Part shown: one piece after another, positions 9,578 to 18,179 of the stretch
How positions within the stretch are numbered: position 1 is the first letter of the stretch
Layout of the letters: each line of letters opens with the position of its first letter
Source: Spirochaetota bacterium
GTDB lineage: Bacteria > Spirochaetota > UBA12135 > COTS27
DNA: 64,000 bases
Assembly (NCBI GenBank): GCA_013426755.1
Contig: AP019861.1
Location: 731,067-795,066 of the forward strand
Direction: 5' to 3'
Notes under the pieces: generated by a model
Seen by the model: only the letters and a program-made list of their open reading frames with translations
Databases searched by the model: none
What the model was told of the DNA's origin: nothing
Made by a program: the position numbers and the translations under genes

Positions 9578-10471
9578 TTAAATGGCTATTGGAAGTTTTA
9601 TTTTAGGGTGATGGGTGTAATGCTGAAGGTGTGTGTCTGGATAAGACCAATTGAAAATAGAAGTGAAATGAGGAGTTGTGATCTTAGGCAGCGGTTTCGG
9701 AGTGCGTTCTAGTTGCTGCTCTGCTGCGAGGCGATGATTTTCGTAGATGTGAATATTAGACAGCATGCCTATTAATTTTCCTTCGGTGTAGCCACTTTCT
9801 TTGGCTAGGAGGTGGAGGAGGAGCGCATAGGAAGCGATATTGAAGGGGATTCCGAGCATAAGATCGGCACTCCGTTGAAACCACGTCAACGATAAGGTTT
9901 TTTCAATGACGGTCACCTGGAATAGAACGTGACAGGGCGGCAGGGCCATTTCAGGAAGATCGAGCGGATTCCATGCTGAGACAAGAAGCCTTCTACTATT
10001 TGGGTTTTTTTGAAGTTCTGTAATAAGGTTCTGCAATTGATCAATGGCTACAGGTGAGTTTTGATTGGGGGTACTACTGTGAGGGTTTTGTGCGGGCGGT
10101 GTGGGTGTTGAAGTGAATGAGCGCCACTGTTTGCCGTAAATGGGGCCCAGGTCGTCTTCTTTGCGTTGCCTGGCGATACGTTCGTCACGTGCTTCGATGT
10201 GAGCAACTTTTTTAGGATTGCACCATTCATCCCAGATATGGCAATGGCGTTCTTGCAGCCATTTTTTATCGGTTCTTCCTTTGATGAAGAATTCTAATTC
10301 TGTGGCTATGGTTCGAAAGGGCATTTTTTTTGTTGTGAGGAGCGGGTATCCCTTTTGCATGTCATGTTCAATGAGACCGCCTAGCATTGTATAAGCTGCT
10401 GTGGCAGTTCTGTTTTCGATGAGTGTACCTTGGGTGAGTGTCTTTTCTATAAGATCGAGGTAGGCTTGCAT
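9578..10471 (-). CDS. thyA: Thymidylate synthase
   Basis: Converts dUMP to dTMP with methylene-tetrahydrofolate, releasing dihydrofolate for the neighbouring FolA. 297 residues. Motifs: N-terminal LIENRTATAAYTMLGG, WDEWCNP, DLGPIYGKQWRSF, SRRLLVSAWNP, catalytic Cys in LPPCHVLFQ (about residue 179), WFQRSADLMLGIPFNIASYALLLHLLA and IHIYENH. There is a low-complexity Thr/Pro/Asn-rich insert of about 22 residues after GKQWRSF. Start and end agree with the family. The gap to folA is 139 bases and to pdxH 69 bases. Confidence 0.95.
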   Translation of the reverse strand: MQAYLDLIEKTLTQGTLIENRTATAAYTMLGGLIEHDMQKGYPLLTTKKMPFRTIATELEFFIKGRTDKKWLQERHCHIWDEWCNPKKVAHIEARDERIARQRKEDDLGPIYGKQWRSFTSTPTPPAQNPHSSTPNQNSPVAIDQLQNLITELQKNPNSRRLLVSAWNPLDLPEMALPPCHVLFQVTVIEKTLSLTWFQRSADLMLGIPFNIASYALLLHLLAKESGYTEGKLIGMLSNIHIYENHRLAAEQQLERTPKPLPKITTPHFTSIFNWSYPDTHLQHYTHHPKIKLPIAI

Positions 10472-10540
10472 GGAAGAGAAACGAAGGATAGGTGCTTGGT
10501 GTTTTTGGTATTGGGTTATGATATGGGGGGTCTAGTCTTT

Positions 10541-11323
10541 TTATGGATAAAGTAGTTTCTTCTGCCACGTAGCTGAAGTTACTTCTGATTTATTTTGTGT
10601 AGCTGTGCGATTTGGGTTGGTGGAAGTGGTTTTTTCATAGACCAGTCGCTCATGAACTCGTGATGGACGTCCTTGCCAGAATTCATAATAATACGCGCTA
10701 ATGGAAATACCGCCCCATGTGGTAGGACATTTGAGTTCATGTTCTCTGCCTTTATAGTCTGCAGCTAGGGTGGTTATGCTTTTTTGGAAGGCTTCATAAT
10801 CGGTTAGTGGGGTGCTTTGGTTAGAAAGCGTTGTCGCTACTTGACTTAGGAAGGGTCTACTTTTAAAGTATTTTTCAGATTTTTCATAAGACACGCGCTT
10901 AGTTATACCGTAAATACGTATTTGTCTGTGGAGGCTATGCCAGTAAAAATTGAGGGCAATGGTTGGATGGCTTGTTAGTTGTTCTCCTTTCGCACTCGTA
11001 TAGTGTGTGTAGAAAATATAACAGTCTTCGTTATATTCGCGGAGCAGGACAATTCGTATAGCAGGAGAGAATTCTGGTGCTGCGATCTTAGAATCGTTAC
11101 TCGTAAGACCGTCGTGATTGGCGCTATGCATACTAGAAGGTAGCGGAGGTGGTGAATTTTTTTTTGAAAGGGTAGCAATAGTCATAATATTGGCTGTTTT
11201 GGGGTCGTGATCGTAGGCAGTACTGTACCATTCTTTAAAAAGCTCACTTGGCAATGCAGGGCTCTCAGCGATGTTTAGCGGTGGCTGGGTGTGAATGTAT
11301 TCTTCACGAATGTTAATTTTCAT
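10541..11323 (-). CDS. pdxH: Pyridoxamine 5'-phosphate oxidase
   Basis: FMN enzyme that oxidises pyridoxine or pyridoxamine 5'-phosphate to pyridoxal 5'-phosphate using oxygen. 260 residues. Visible: IRIVLLREY, IFYTHYTSAKGEQL, IALNFYWHSLHRQIRIYG, SYEKSEKYFKSRPFLSQV, WGGISISAYYYEFWQGRPSRVHERLVYE and a C-terminal W..KLLYP that stands for the family's W...RL.P. Compared with the usual 210-220 residues there are low-complexity inserts near 53-80 (Pro/Ser-rich) and before the C-terminal strand (Thr/Asn-rich). The oxygen need of this enzyme fits an organism that meets air at least sometimes. Sits between bioB and thyA on the same strand. Confidence 0.93.
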   Translation of the reverse strand: MKINIREEYIHTQPPLNIAESPALPSELFKEWYSTAYDHDPKTANIMTIATLSKKNSPPPLPSSMHSANHDGLTSNDSKIAAPEFSPAIRIVLLREYNEDCYIFYTHYTSAKGEQLTSHPTIALNFYWHSLHRQIRIYGITKRVSYEKSEKYFKSRPFLSQVATTLSNQSTPLTDYEAFQKSITTLAADYKGREHELKCPTTWGGISISAYYYEFWQGRPSRVHERLVYEKTTSTNPNRTATQNKSEVTSATWQKKLLYP

Positions 11324-11452
11324 AGTGATTTATTATAATAATAATAACGATATACGCAGAGCGTAGCAGACGAAGAGGTTTGTGATTTGCTTGCTAAAAG
11401 GCTAAAAAGTTACGGCTAACTAGATTTAAGCATTACAGCTAATGGATTGGTG

Positions 11453-12439
11453 TTAAGAAACCTGGTTATGAAGAGGAGTTTCTTGTGGAGCAAGACCCAA
11501 TTTTTCAAAAAGAGCGGTGTCGGCACTCTCAGTTCGATTAGGCGTGGTGAGGAGTTTGCTTCCACTAAAAATAGAGTTTGCACCTGCCATGAAACATAGA
11601 AATTGTAAAGATTCGCTCATTGTTTCACGACCTGCTGAGAGTCGAATTGCTGATACGGGTGCTAGAATGCGTAGGGTAGCAATAGTCCGTACTAGCGCAT
11701 CCCATTCAATAGGCGGTACTTTGGCTAGCGGTGTTCCGGCAATAGGAACAAGCCGATTGATTGTGATACTTTCAGGGGGGGGTGAAAATTTAACTAGCTC
11801 GGCAATAAATTCAATGCGGTCTTGGTTTGTTTCGCCCATTCCCAAAATACCCCCTGTGCAGATATTGAGGCCTGCTTTTCTAACATTGCGTAGTGTTTCA
11901 ATGCGTTCTTCGAAGCTTCGGGTGGTGATGATTTTTTTATAATGCGAACGTGAGGTGTCAATGTTGTGATTGTAATAGTCTAGGCCTGCTTTTTTGAGAC
12001 GTTTCGCTTGGTCTAGGGTGAGCATACCTAAGGTGGCGCAGCTTTCTAGACCTAATTTTTTGACTTCGCTTACCATTTCGAGAATGGTTTCAAATTCTTT
12101 TCCGTTTTGTACACGTGTTCCTGAGGCTCCCATACAAAATCGTGAAGCGCCTGAATTTTTAGCGACCCTAGCCTTTGCAATGGTTTCTACTAATGGAGTC
12201 AGTCGTGTGGGCTTGACGCCTGTTTGATAGTGTTTACTCTGAGCGCAGTAGGCACAGTCTTCTTTACATCCGCCGGTTTTAATTGAATAGAGGACAGATT
12301 TTTGAATTGTGTTTGCGTTGTGGTGATGTCTGTGTGTCGTTTGGGCTTTGAAGACAAGGTCTGAAAGCGGACTTGTGTATATGGCTTCTATCTGTGCTAG
12401 ACTAGGCGATGAACTCATAGATTTCTTATCAGAATTCAT
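11453..12439 (-). CDS. bioB: Biotin synthase (radical SAM)
   Basis: Inserts sulphur into dethiobiotin. 328 residues. The radical-SAM cluster motif CKEDCAYC is at Cys58, Cys62 and Cys65; further family blocks are RFCMGASGTRV, ESCATLGMLT, YYNHNIDTSR, ICTGGILGMGET, NRLVPIAGTPL and RLSAGRE. These include the residues for the second iron-sulphur cluster (Cys at about 103, 135, 195 and the Arg in RLSAGRE). First gene of the minus-strand run to folA. No other biotin genes are in the window, so precursor supply lies elsewhere or comes from outside the cell. Confidence 0.95.
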   Translation of the reverse strand: MNSDKKSMSSSPSLAQIEAIYTSPLSDLVFKAQTTHRHHHNANTIQKSVLYSIKTGGCKEDCAYCAQSKHYQTGVKPTRLTPLVETIAKARVAKNSGASRFCMGASGTRVQNGKEFETILEMVSEVKKLGLESCATLGMLTLDQAKRLKKAGLDYYNHNIDTSRSHYKKIITTRSFEERIETLRNVRKAGLNICTGGILGMGETNQDRIEFIAELVKFSPPPESITINRLVPIAGTPLAKVPPIEWDALVRTIATLRILAPVSAIRLSAGRETMSESLQFLCFMAGANSIFSGSKLLTTPNRTESADTALFEKLGLAPQETPLHNQVS

Positions 12440-13235
12440 AGTATTTTATGTGGTTAAGTTTAATAAGGCTGTATTTATTCAATATGACTGTATTTAGTAT
12501 AGTTATAGGAAGTGGTTTGGATGCTAGTAATCATTAGTTGTGATGAAATTCAGTGTCATAATAAACGATCATAAGTTTACTATTGTTACTTAAATACCTT
12601 GATAGGTTTTTGGGTCATTGTTTGAAGTTATCACGATGTTTTTGATATTCCATTTAAAATTATTACATATAATCACAGTTTTTACGGTTAATAAACTCAC
12701 AATCATTAATAACAAGATTCCTAGTGCTAGCGAAGAGGTTCTGTAAAATTCATCGCAATTATTCATCGCAATTGTAAGCAATAAGAGTCCACTAAGACCA
12801 CAATATGTGTCATTTTGCTACAAATTAGAACATTGTTGGGACATTATCAGCAGTCAATCAGTTGTTAAGAGCAGAAAGTTGTCGTATTAGAAGCAATTCA
12901 GTTAGGTAAGGGTATTGTATTTTGGCATGGAAATTGATATTACTATGTAGTAAGAACAATATAAAACAAATCCAATATAAAACGAATCACTACTCAGTAA
13001 AACCCTAATTGAATTTCAATATAAACTCAATTACTGTTAAATGAAAACGAATTGACGATTAAACAACGATTAAACAACGATTAAACAACGATTAAACAAC
13101 GATTAAACAACGATTAAACAACGATTAAACAACGATTAAACAACGATTAAACAACGATTAAACAACGATTAAACAACGACTAAATGAATATTCAATGATG
13201 ATTGAAATGATAGCAATAAAAAGAGGTTAGGAGAG
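12440..13235. repeat. Long gap with an 11-base tandem array before clpB
   Basis: No convincing gene in 796 bases. Positions 13055-13175 hold eleven perfect copies of an 11-base unit (acgattaaaca), followed at 13176-13186 by one degenerate copy. The unit length is close to one helical turn. Upstream are looser 'caatataaaac' near-repeats (about 12955-13030). The array ends about 50 bases before the clpB start, so it lies in the likely promoter or leader region. Confidence 0.85.
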
Positions 13236-16200
13236 ATGAATCATTCAGAACAACCCACACAAGGAAGTGGAGCAATGGGGCTCAGTCCAGAATTGCAGGC
13301 GGTGATAGAAGCTGCAATCCAAGGAGCATTGACACATGAAACTCCCGTACTTCGTCCTGATCATATTCTCATGGCATTACTAGAGGAGAGTGCGTGGAGT
13401 GAGCATTTATTACAGGATTTAAAGGTCAATGTGATTGAACTCAAGCGCGACCTCGCCAATTTTACAGAGCAGCAGGATACTAAAACAGAAAATAGCTCAC
13501 AATCGCCTTCTAATAGGAAAAATAACGGAACTACAGCAAATATGGGACGAATTCCTAGCATGAACGGTGCTGCTCAGCGCTTGTTTGCAGTCGCCGGACA
13601 AGACGCCAAGTACCAAAATGAACAAGAACTCTATCCAAAGCACATCCTATTCGCCTTAGCAGGAGAAGACACGTGGTTTCGTAGTTATTTAGAGAAATAT
13701 CGCGTGAACAAAAAAACCTTAATTGAGCATTCACAGCAATTTAATACACGAGGGGAAACTACACAAAAAATGGAACAAAAGAAATTTATTGATAAATACA
13801 CACAAAACCTTACAAATCTAGCACGTGAAGAAAAATTAGAACCCATTATCGGAAAATTGGAAGAAACACGGCGGTTAATGGAAATACTCAGCCGTAAAAT
13901 GAAGAATAATCCTATATTAATCGGGCAAGCAGGCGTCGGTAAAACCGCAATCGTCGAAGGACTCGCACGGAGAATTGTCAAATCGGATGTTCCCCTATCG
14001 CTTAAGGGAACAACATTGCTGTCGTTAGACCTTGGAAGTGTTATGGCAGGAAGTCAATTTCGTGGCCAATTCGAAGAACGCCTCAAAAAAATCATGCACT
14101 ACGTAGAAGCTTCTAAGGGTAAAATTATTCTCTTTATCGATGAAATTCATACACTTATGGGAGCAGGAAAACTAGACGGCGCATTGGACGCTGCTAATCT
14201 TCTCAAACCAGCGCTCGGCCGCGGGTCAATTCGCCTCATTGGGGCGACAACCATTGATGAATATAAGAAATATATCGAAAAAGACCCTGCATTTGAACGT
14301 AGACTGCAATCGGTCTATGTTGCTGAAAGCACACCCACCGAAACATTGTCAATCTTACGTGGTCTCCGTGACCGTTATGAACTTCATCACAAAGTTGAAA
14401 TTACCGATGAAGCGATGGAAGCCGCTGTTACTCTCTCAGAACGCTATATCAATGATAGATATCTTCCTGATAAAGCAATTGATCTGCTCGATGAAGCGGC
14501 TGCTAAAGTCAAAGTCGATCTAGAAAGCATGCCTGAAGAGATTGACGTTTTAGAACGTGATTACGAACGACTTACGATTGAAATCAAAGGGCTCAGTAAA
14601 AAACCAGGCAGCAATTTCTTTAAAAAAATTGTCGGTGCTAATAAAAATACCCTCGAACCTGCTGCTGATAGAGATATTGATAATAATACTAGTAAAAATA
14701 CTGCTAAAAATATTGATAAAAATGTTGATAAAGACACGATTGAAACAGACTTATGGCTCCGTTCTGCGGCAGGACCTGCCACAACTGAGGCACGCAATCG
14801 TGCTAAACTCAATGATCTCAAAGCCAATCAAAATGCCATTGGTGAAAAATTGCAGAAACTCAAAAAAGATTGGCTTGCTTCTAAGAAATATTATGATGAC
14901 GTGAGCACCGCTAAGAAACAGCTCGACGAACTCAAAAACAAAGAAACACGACTTGTTCGTGAAGGAAGATTAGATCAAGTCGCTGAGATTCGTTACAGTA
15001 CCCGCCCAGCGTTAGAAAAAAAATTGACAGAATTGGAACTGCTGCTTAAAAAAGCTATTTCCCAAGGAAATACAAGGCACATCGTCAATCATGTTGTCGA
15101 GCGATCACATATTCAACACGTTGTCTCCAGATGGACAGGAATTCCTATCTCAGACCTGAAAGCAGATGAAAAATCACAATTGCTTACTATGGAGAAAAAG
15201 CTTGCTGAGACTATTGTCGATCAAAACCACGTCCTTAAAGCAATTGGCAATGCAATCAGGCGGAGCAAATTAGGACTCAGTGCTAGCCAAAGACCGATTG
15301 GTTCGTTTTTATTTTTAGGAAGTACCGGTGTTGGTAAAACTTTTACAGCAGAATGTCTGGCAGAATACCTCTTTCATGACAAAAAACGCTTGATTCGGCT
15401 AGATATGTCAGAATATATGGAATTACATTCAATTGCAAAAATCATTGGGGCGCCGCCTGGGTATGTTGGTTATGATCAGGGCAAAACGGTTTGCGACACG
15501 GTTCGTGAACATCCCTATTCGGTGATTCTTTTCGATGAAATAGAAAAGGCACACAGTGAAGTATTAAACATTTTACTTCAAATCTTAGACAATGGCTCTC
15601 TTGTTACTAGTAGTGGCAAAAAAGTAAATTTTACGAATACGGTTGTGATCTTAACGTCGAACCTTATTTCACATCTAGATTCGCACCTAGGACGTCACGT
15701 AAATGCCTCTACTATCAATGGCGATAACAATTCAAAACCACTTCAGCCAAACCTACTTCAGCAAAACTTACAACAGTACGGTCAAGCAGGTAAAGATTCT
15801 GAGAAAAAATACCGTGAAGTGCAGAAACTACTCAGACAGCACCTCAAATCACATCTAAAACCTGAGCTTATTGGTCGTATCGATGAAGTGATTTTATTTA
15901 ATAGACTCACAATTGCTAATATAGGTAAAATATTAGAGATCGAGCTTGCTGAGTTTGCTGCCCGTTTGAGAGAACGGGGTATCCAGCTTGTTGTGAGAGA
16001 CGCAGTAAAAGAGCTAGTGAGTTCAGAAGGATTTGAAGACATTTCGGGTGCACGCGGACTTCGTCATGCATTTAATGAGCATATTGTCTCACCGGTAGCC
16101 AATTTTTTACTTACATTGCCCGAAACCAAACCTTGTCAATTGCTTATCGATCTAAAAGAACATGGAACTATTAGCATTGAACATGTTTTTACTGATGACG

Positions 16201-16250
16201 CCCCGCATGAAGCGACTGCAGACGCTAATCTTGTCGCTACCCCACGTTAA
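13236..16250 (+). CDS. clpB: ClpB-type disaggregase (Hsp100)
   Basis: Hexameric ATPase that, with DnaK, pulls apart protein aggregates. 1004 residues. Parts: double Clp N domain (about 15-170), first AAA+ module with Walker A GQAGVGKT (about 230-237) and FIDEIHTLMGAG, a coiled-coil middle domain (about 430-640), and second AAA+ module with GSTGVGKT (about 694-701), GAPPGYVGYDQG and LFDEIEKAH. The long middle domain argues for ClpB rather than ClpC. It is about 140 residues longer than usual: an Asn/Lys/Asp-rich insert (around 475-510) interrupts the middle domain and a shorter Gln/Asn-rich one (about 825-850) lies in module 2. ATG is preceded by AGGAG at 5 bases. No CIRCE or clear heat-shock promoter was recognised upstream. 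Confidence 0.9.
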   Translation: MNHSEQPTQGSGAMGLSPELQAVIEAAIQGALTHETPVLRPDHILMALLEESAWSEHLLQDLKVNVIELKRDLANFTEQQDTKTENSSQSPSNRKNNGTTANMGRIPSMNGAAQRLFAVAGQDAKYQNEQELYPKHILFALAGEDTWFRSYLEKYRVNKKTLIEHSQQFNTRGETTQKMEQKKFIDKYTQNLTNLAREEKLEPIIGKLEETRRLMEILSRKMKNNPILIGQAGVGKTAIVEGLARRIVKSDVPLSLKGTTLLSLDLGSVMAGSQFRGQFEERLKKIMHYVEASKGKIILFIDEIHTLMGAGKLDGALDAANLLKPALGRGSIRLIGATTIDEYKKYIEKDPAFERRLQSVYVAESTPTETLSILRGLRDRYELHHKVEITDEAMEAAVTLSERYINDRYLPDKAIDLLDEAAAKVKVDLESMPEEIDVLERDYERLTIEIKGLSKKPGSNFFKKIVGANKNTLEPAADRDIDNNTSKNTAKNIDKNVDKDTIETDLWLRSAAGPATTEARNRAKLNDLKANQNAIGEKLQKLKKDWLASKKYYDDVSTAKKQLDELKNKETRLVREGRLDQVAEIRYSTRPALEKKLTELELLLKKAISQGNTRHIVNHVVERSHIQHVVSRWTGIPISDLKADEKSQLLTMEKKLAETIVDQNHVLKAIGNAIRRSKLGLSASQRPIGSFLFLGSTGVGKTFTAECLAEYLFHDKKRLIRLDMSEYMELHSIAKIIGAPPGYVGYDQGKTVCDTVREHPYSVILFDEIEKAHSEVLNILLQILDNGSLVTSSGKKVNFTNTVVILTSNLISHLDSHLGRHVNASTINGDNNSKPLQPNLLQQNLQQYGQAGKDSEKKYREVQKLLRQHLKSHLKPELIGRIDEVILFNRLTIANIGKILEIELAEFAARLRERGIQLVVRDAVKELVSSEGFEDISGARGLRHAFNEHIVSPVANFLLTLPETKPCQLLIDLKEHGTISIEHVFTDDAPHEATADANLVATPR

Positions 16251-16377
16251 CAAAGCCTTAATAATTTACCCTATTTATCTAAACCATTTATCTAAATAAT
16301 TTTAACGTATTAACAATCTTTATAAATTATAATAATCATTATCAAGGTAAATTTTAATTTTGTACGAGGTGTATACA

Positions 16378-16428
16378 ATGATTGAAGATAATTGCAAATG
16401 TGGATGTGGATGCGGCTGTATTTGTTAA
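16378..16428 (+). CDS. Cysteine-rich 16-residue micro-ORF (candidate)
   Basis: ATG is preceded by GAGGT (16366-16370) with 7 bases of spacing and a TATAAT hexamer at 16328-16333. The peptide reads MIEDNCKCGCGCGCIC: six cysteines in the last eleven residues, five of them in a strict C-x-C pattern with Gly spacers. It ends in TAA and is followed 40 bases later by an 18-bp hairpin. I know no family for it. Possibilities are a metal-binding micropeptide, a cysteine-sensing leader peptide whose translation affects the hairpin, or a peptide-modification precursor; nothing else in the neighbourhood decides between them. A chance ORF remains possible because of its size, but the ribosome site and composition speak for translation. 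Confidence 0.45.
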   Translation: MIEDNCKCGCGCGCIC

Positions 16429-16468
16429 TATACGCTAGCATGTTACCCATCAAAACAAAAGTGCCGTA

Positions 16469-16511
16469 GTTACTTACGTGATGGACTTAATGTGTCCGTC
16501 ACGTAAGTAAC
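16469..16511. other. Strong hairpin downstream of the Cys micro-ORF
   Basis: Inverted repeat: gttacttacgtga (16469-16481) pairs perfectly with tcacgtaagtaac (16499-16511), and the inner tggac/gtccg adds five pairs (one G-T) around a 7-base loop, giving an 18-bp stem. No T-run follows on the plus strand, so it is not a textbook intrinsic terminator. It could end or attenuate the micro-ORF transcript or be a protein-binding palindrome. Confidence 0.6.
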
Positions 16512-16726
16512 CAGCGGAGGTTAAAATAGGATAAGTGGTGTCATAGCATAAAATCGACTTGAAAAATATCAAAATTTATTTTATTATCTACCGTTACAAA
16601 GAGTGATGAGAGTGGTGGTAAAAAAATTGTACTCAACTATTCCACTAAGCAAAAAATATAGATAGAAAAAGATATGAACATAAAGGTAAAAACTACGGGT
16701 TTCTTAAGATAAAAGGTAAATGATAT

Positions 16727-17023
16727 ATGAATTCTTCAGAAAAAACGTATATAAAAAAATATCTCTCACACGGTCGCGTCCAAGGTGTCGGATATCGGCA
16801 ATTTGTCCATAGTACTGCACGCAAATTAGCACTCTGTGGAACTGTACGTAATCTCCCGACTGGAACTGTTGAGACATTGGCTTATGGACCACAATCTGCA
16901 TTAAATGAATTGCTACAAGCTCTTAAAAAAGGACCCCCCGCCGCTGAGGTCTCAACTGTCACAATAACGAGTGATAAGCAAACGACCGAAAAAAATTGGA
17001 ATGATTTTACTATTTTGTATTGA
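16727..17023 (+). CDS. acyP: Acylphosphatase
   Basis: Small enzyme (98 residues) that hydrolyses acyl phosphates such as acetyl phosphate or 1,3-bisphosphoglycerate. The signature GRVQGVGYRQFV carries the phosphate-binding loop and catalytic Arg (about residue 25), and GTVRNLPTGTVE carries the catalytic Asn. The alpha/beta sandwich pattern and length fit the family, apart from about seven extra N-terminal residues. The oxidoreductase gene begins about 43 bases downstream, so the two may be cotranscribed. Confidence 0.9.
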   Translation: MNSSEKTYIKKYLSHGRVQGVGYRQFVHSTARKLALCGTVRNLPTGTVETLAYGPQSALNELLQALKKGPPAAEVSTVTITSDKQTTEKNWNDFTILY

Positions 17024-17066
17024 TATATTGATATATATATTGATAGGATCATTAAGATTTCAAACT

Positions 17067-18068
17067 GTGAAGCTAGCTATCTTAGGATGTGGTTTCTTAG
17101 GGAAACAAATTTTAATTCAGGCAAAAGCACAATATCCAAAGGAGTCCTTGCTAGCCTCTATTACTGAGCAGAGAGCAGAACGGTTCAATGAAATCAAAGC
17201 CCTAGGGGGGACGCCAATCCAATTTTACCTCGATGGAACAGACCGTCATATAACAGAATCGCAATTACGTAAAAAATATATAGCCACCCCCAGTCAGAGG
17301 TCTTTTCTTACAAGTGATGCGTATGTTATAGCGATTCCACCACGACGGCAATTGGGAGCGATCACAGACCGGTATCCCAATGAAATGGCGTTGTGGTTGA
17401 GATTGCTAGCACTGGCGCACTTGCCGTTGCCGGCTTCCGAAGTTCTAAATAATTCAAATAATTCAAAAAGAACTATAAAAAGAATCGTCTTTATTTCCTC
17501 TACTTCTGTATATGCAGATCGTCCTCTTCCTAATGGAAGAAAAATGGGTAGATCGGCAGTTGTAGATGAGAACGATATGCTTGAACCTGTCAGTATTGCT
17601 GGCAAAACACTCAGGAAAATTGAAATAATGCTTCAAACGTGGAGCAGTGCGAATCCCGATTTTCAAGTGAGTCTTCTAAGATTGGGAGGTTTAGTAGGCA
17701 AAGGTCGTCATCCATACCGATTTTTTAAATCTAAGGACGCACTTCTTGTAAAATCACTTGATTTGCCGACCAATCTTATTCACGTCAAAGATGCCGCAGC
17801 GCTTGCATTGAAAATCATCTCCACTAATCCATTTCCTAAGGATGAAACGTTCAATGGTGTGGTCAGTACTCACCCCTCACGTTACACTCTTTACAAAAAA
17901 ATAATCTCAAAAGACTCTTTGTTCGAAGCAAAGCTAGAAAATCAATCGCCCTCGTTACGAAAAGGTAAGATTGTAGACAACCAAAAAGTTAAAGACGTTC
18001 TCAATTATACATTTTATTATGATGATATTCGTACTTGGGCTGAGGAGAGTTGGGATGAGACAAGTTAA
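17067..18068 (+). CDS. Rossmann-fold NAD(P)-binding epimerase/oxidoreductase (YeeZ-like)
   Basis: About 333 residues. The N-terminus VKLAILGCGFLGKQI gives a dinucleotide-binding G-x-G-x-x-G right after the start, and the middle has KRIVFISSTSVYAD, the strand 5-Ser/Thr-Tyr region of extended SDR proteins. The C-terminal part has NLIHVKDAAALALKI, as in nucleoside-diphosphate-sugar epimerases. I chose GTG at 17067 because it places the glycine motif at the usual distance; the open frame extends upstream into acyP but encodes an unrelated hydrophobic stretch. Substrate unknown. An insert with Asn/Ser repeats lies around residues 127-135. Confidence 0.7.
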   Translation: MKLAILGCGFLGKQILIQAKAQYPKESLLASITEQRAERFNEIKALGGTPIQFYLDGTDRHITESQLRKKYIATPSQRSFLTSDAYVIAIPPRRQLGAITDRYPNEMALWLRLLALAHLPLPASEVLNNSNNSKRTIKRIVFISSTSVYADRPLPNGRKMGRSAVVDENDMLEPVSIAGKTLRKIEIMLQTWSSANPDFQVSLLRLGGLVGKGRHPYRFFKSKDALLVKSLDLPTNLIHVKDAAALALKIISTNPFPKDETFNGVVSTHPSRYTLYKKIISKDSLFEAKLENQSPSLRKGKIVDNQKVKDVLNYTFYYDDIRTWAEESWDETS

Positions 18069-18115
18069 TTTCATTCTAAAGTATTGTGAATGAAAGAGAT
18101 TTTGTTGTGTAAGAT

Positions 18116-18179
18116 GATGTTTTAGAGCAATGATATTTTAGAACAATGATGTTTTAGAACGATGATGTTTTAGAATGTC
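18116..18179. repeat. 16-base tandem repeat reaching into the phosphatase gene end
   Basis: Four imperfect 16-base units (gatgttttagaacaat-like) at 18116, 18132, 18148 and 18164. The last unit overlaps the stop codon and final codons of the minus-strand metallophosphatase gene, so the repeat probably grew out of the gene's 3' end. Confidence 0.75.

Noticed and set aside
12590..12781. Minus-strand frame of 63 residues with one hydrophobic stretch
   Set aside because: No ribosome site, a TTG start, and composition expected from AT-rich non-coding DNA.
13055..13186. CRISPR array
   Set aside because: Units are 11 bases with no spacers between them; other arrays in the window are likewise tandem without unique spacers, and no cas genes are present.
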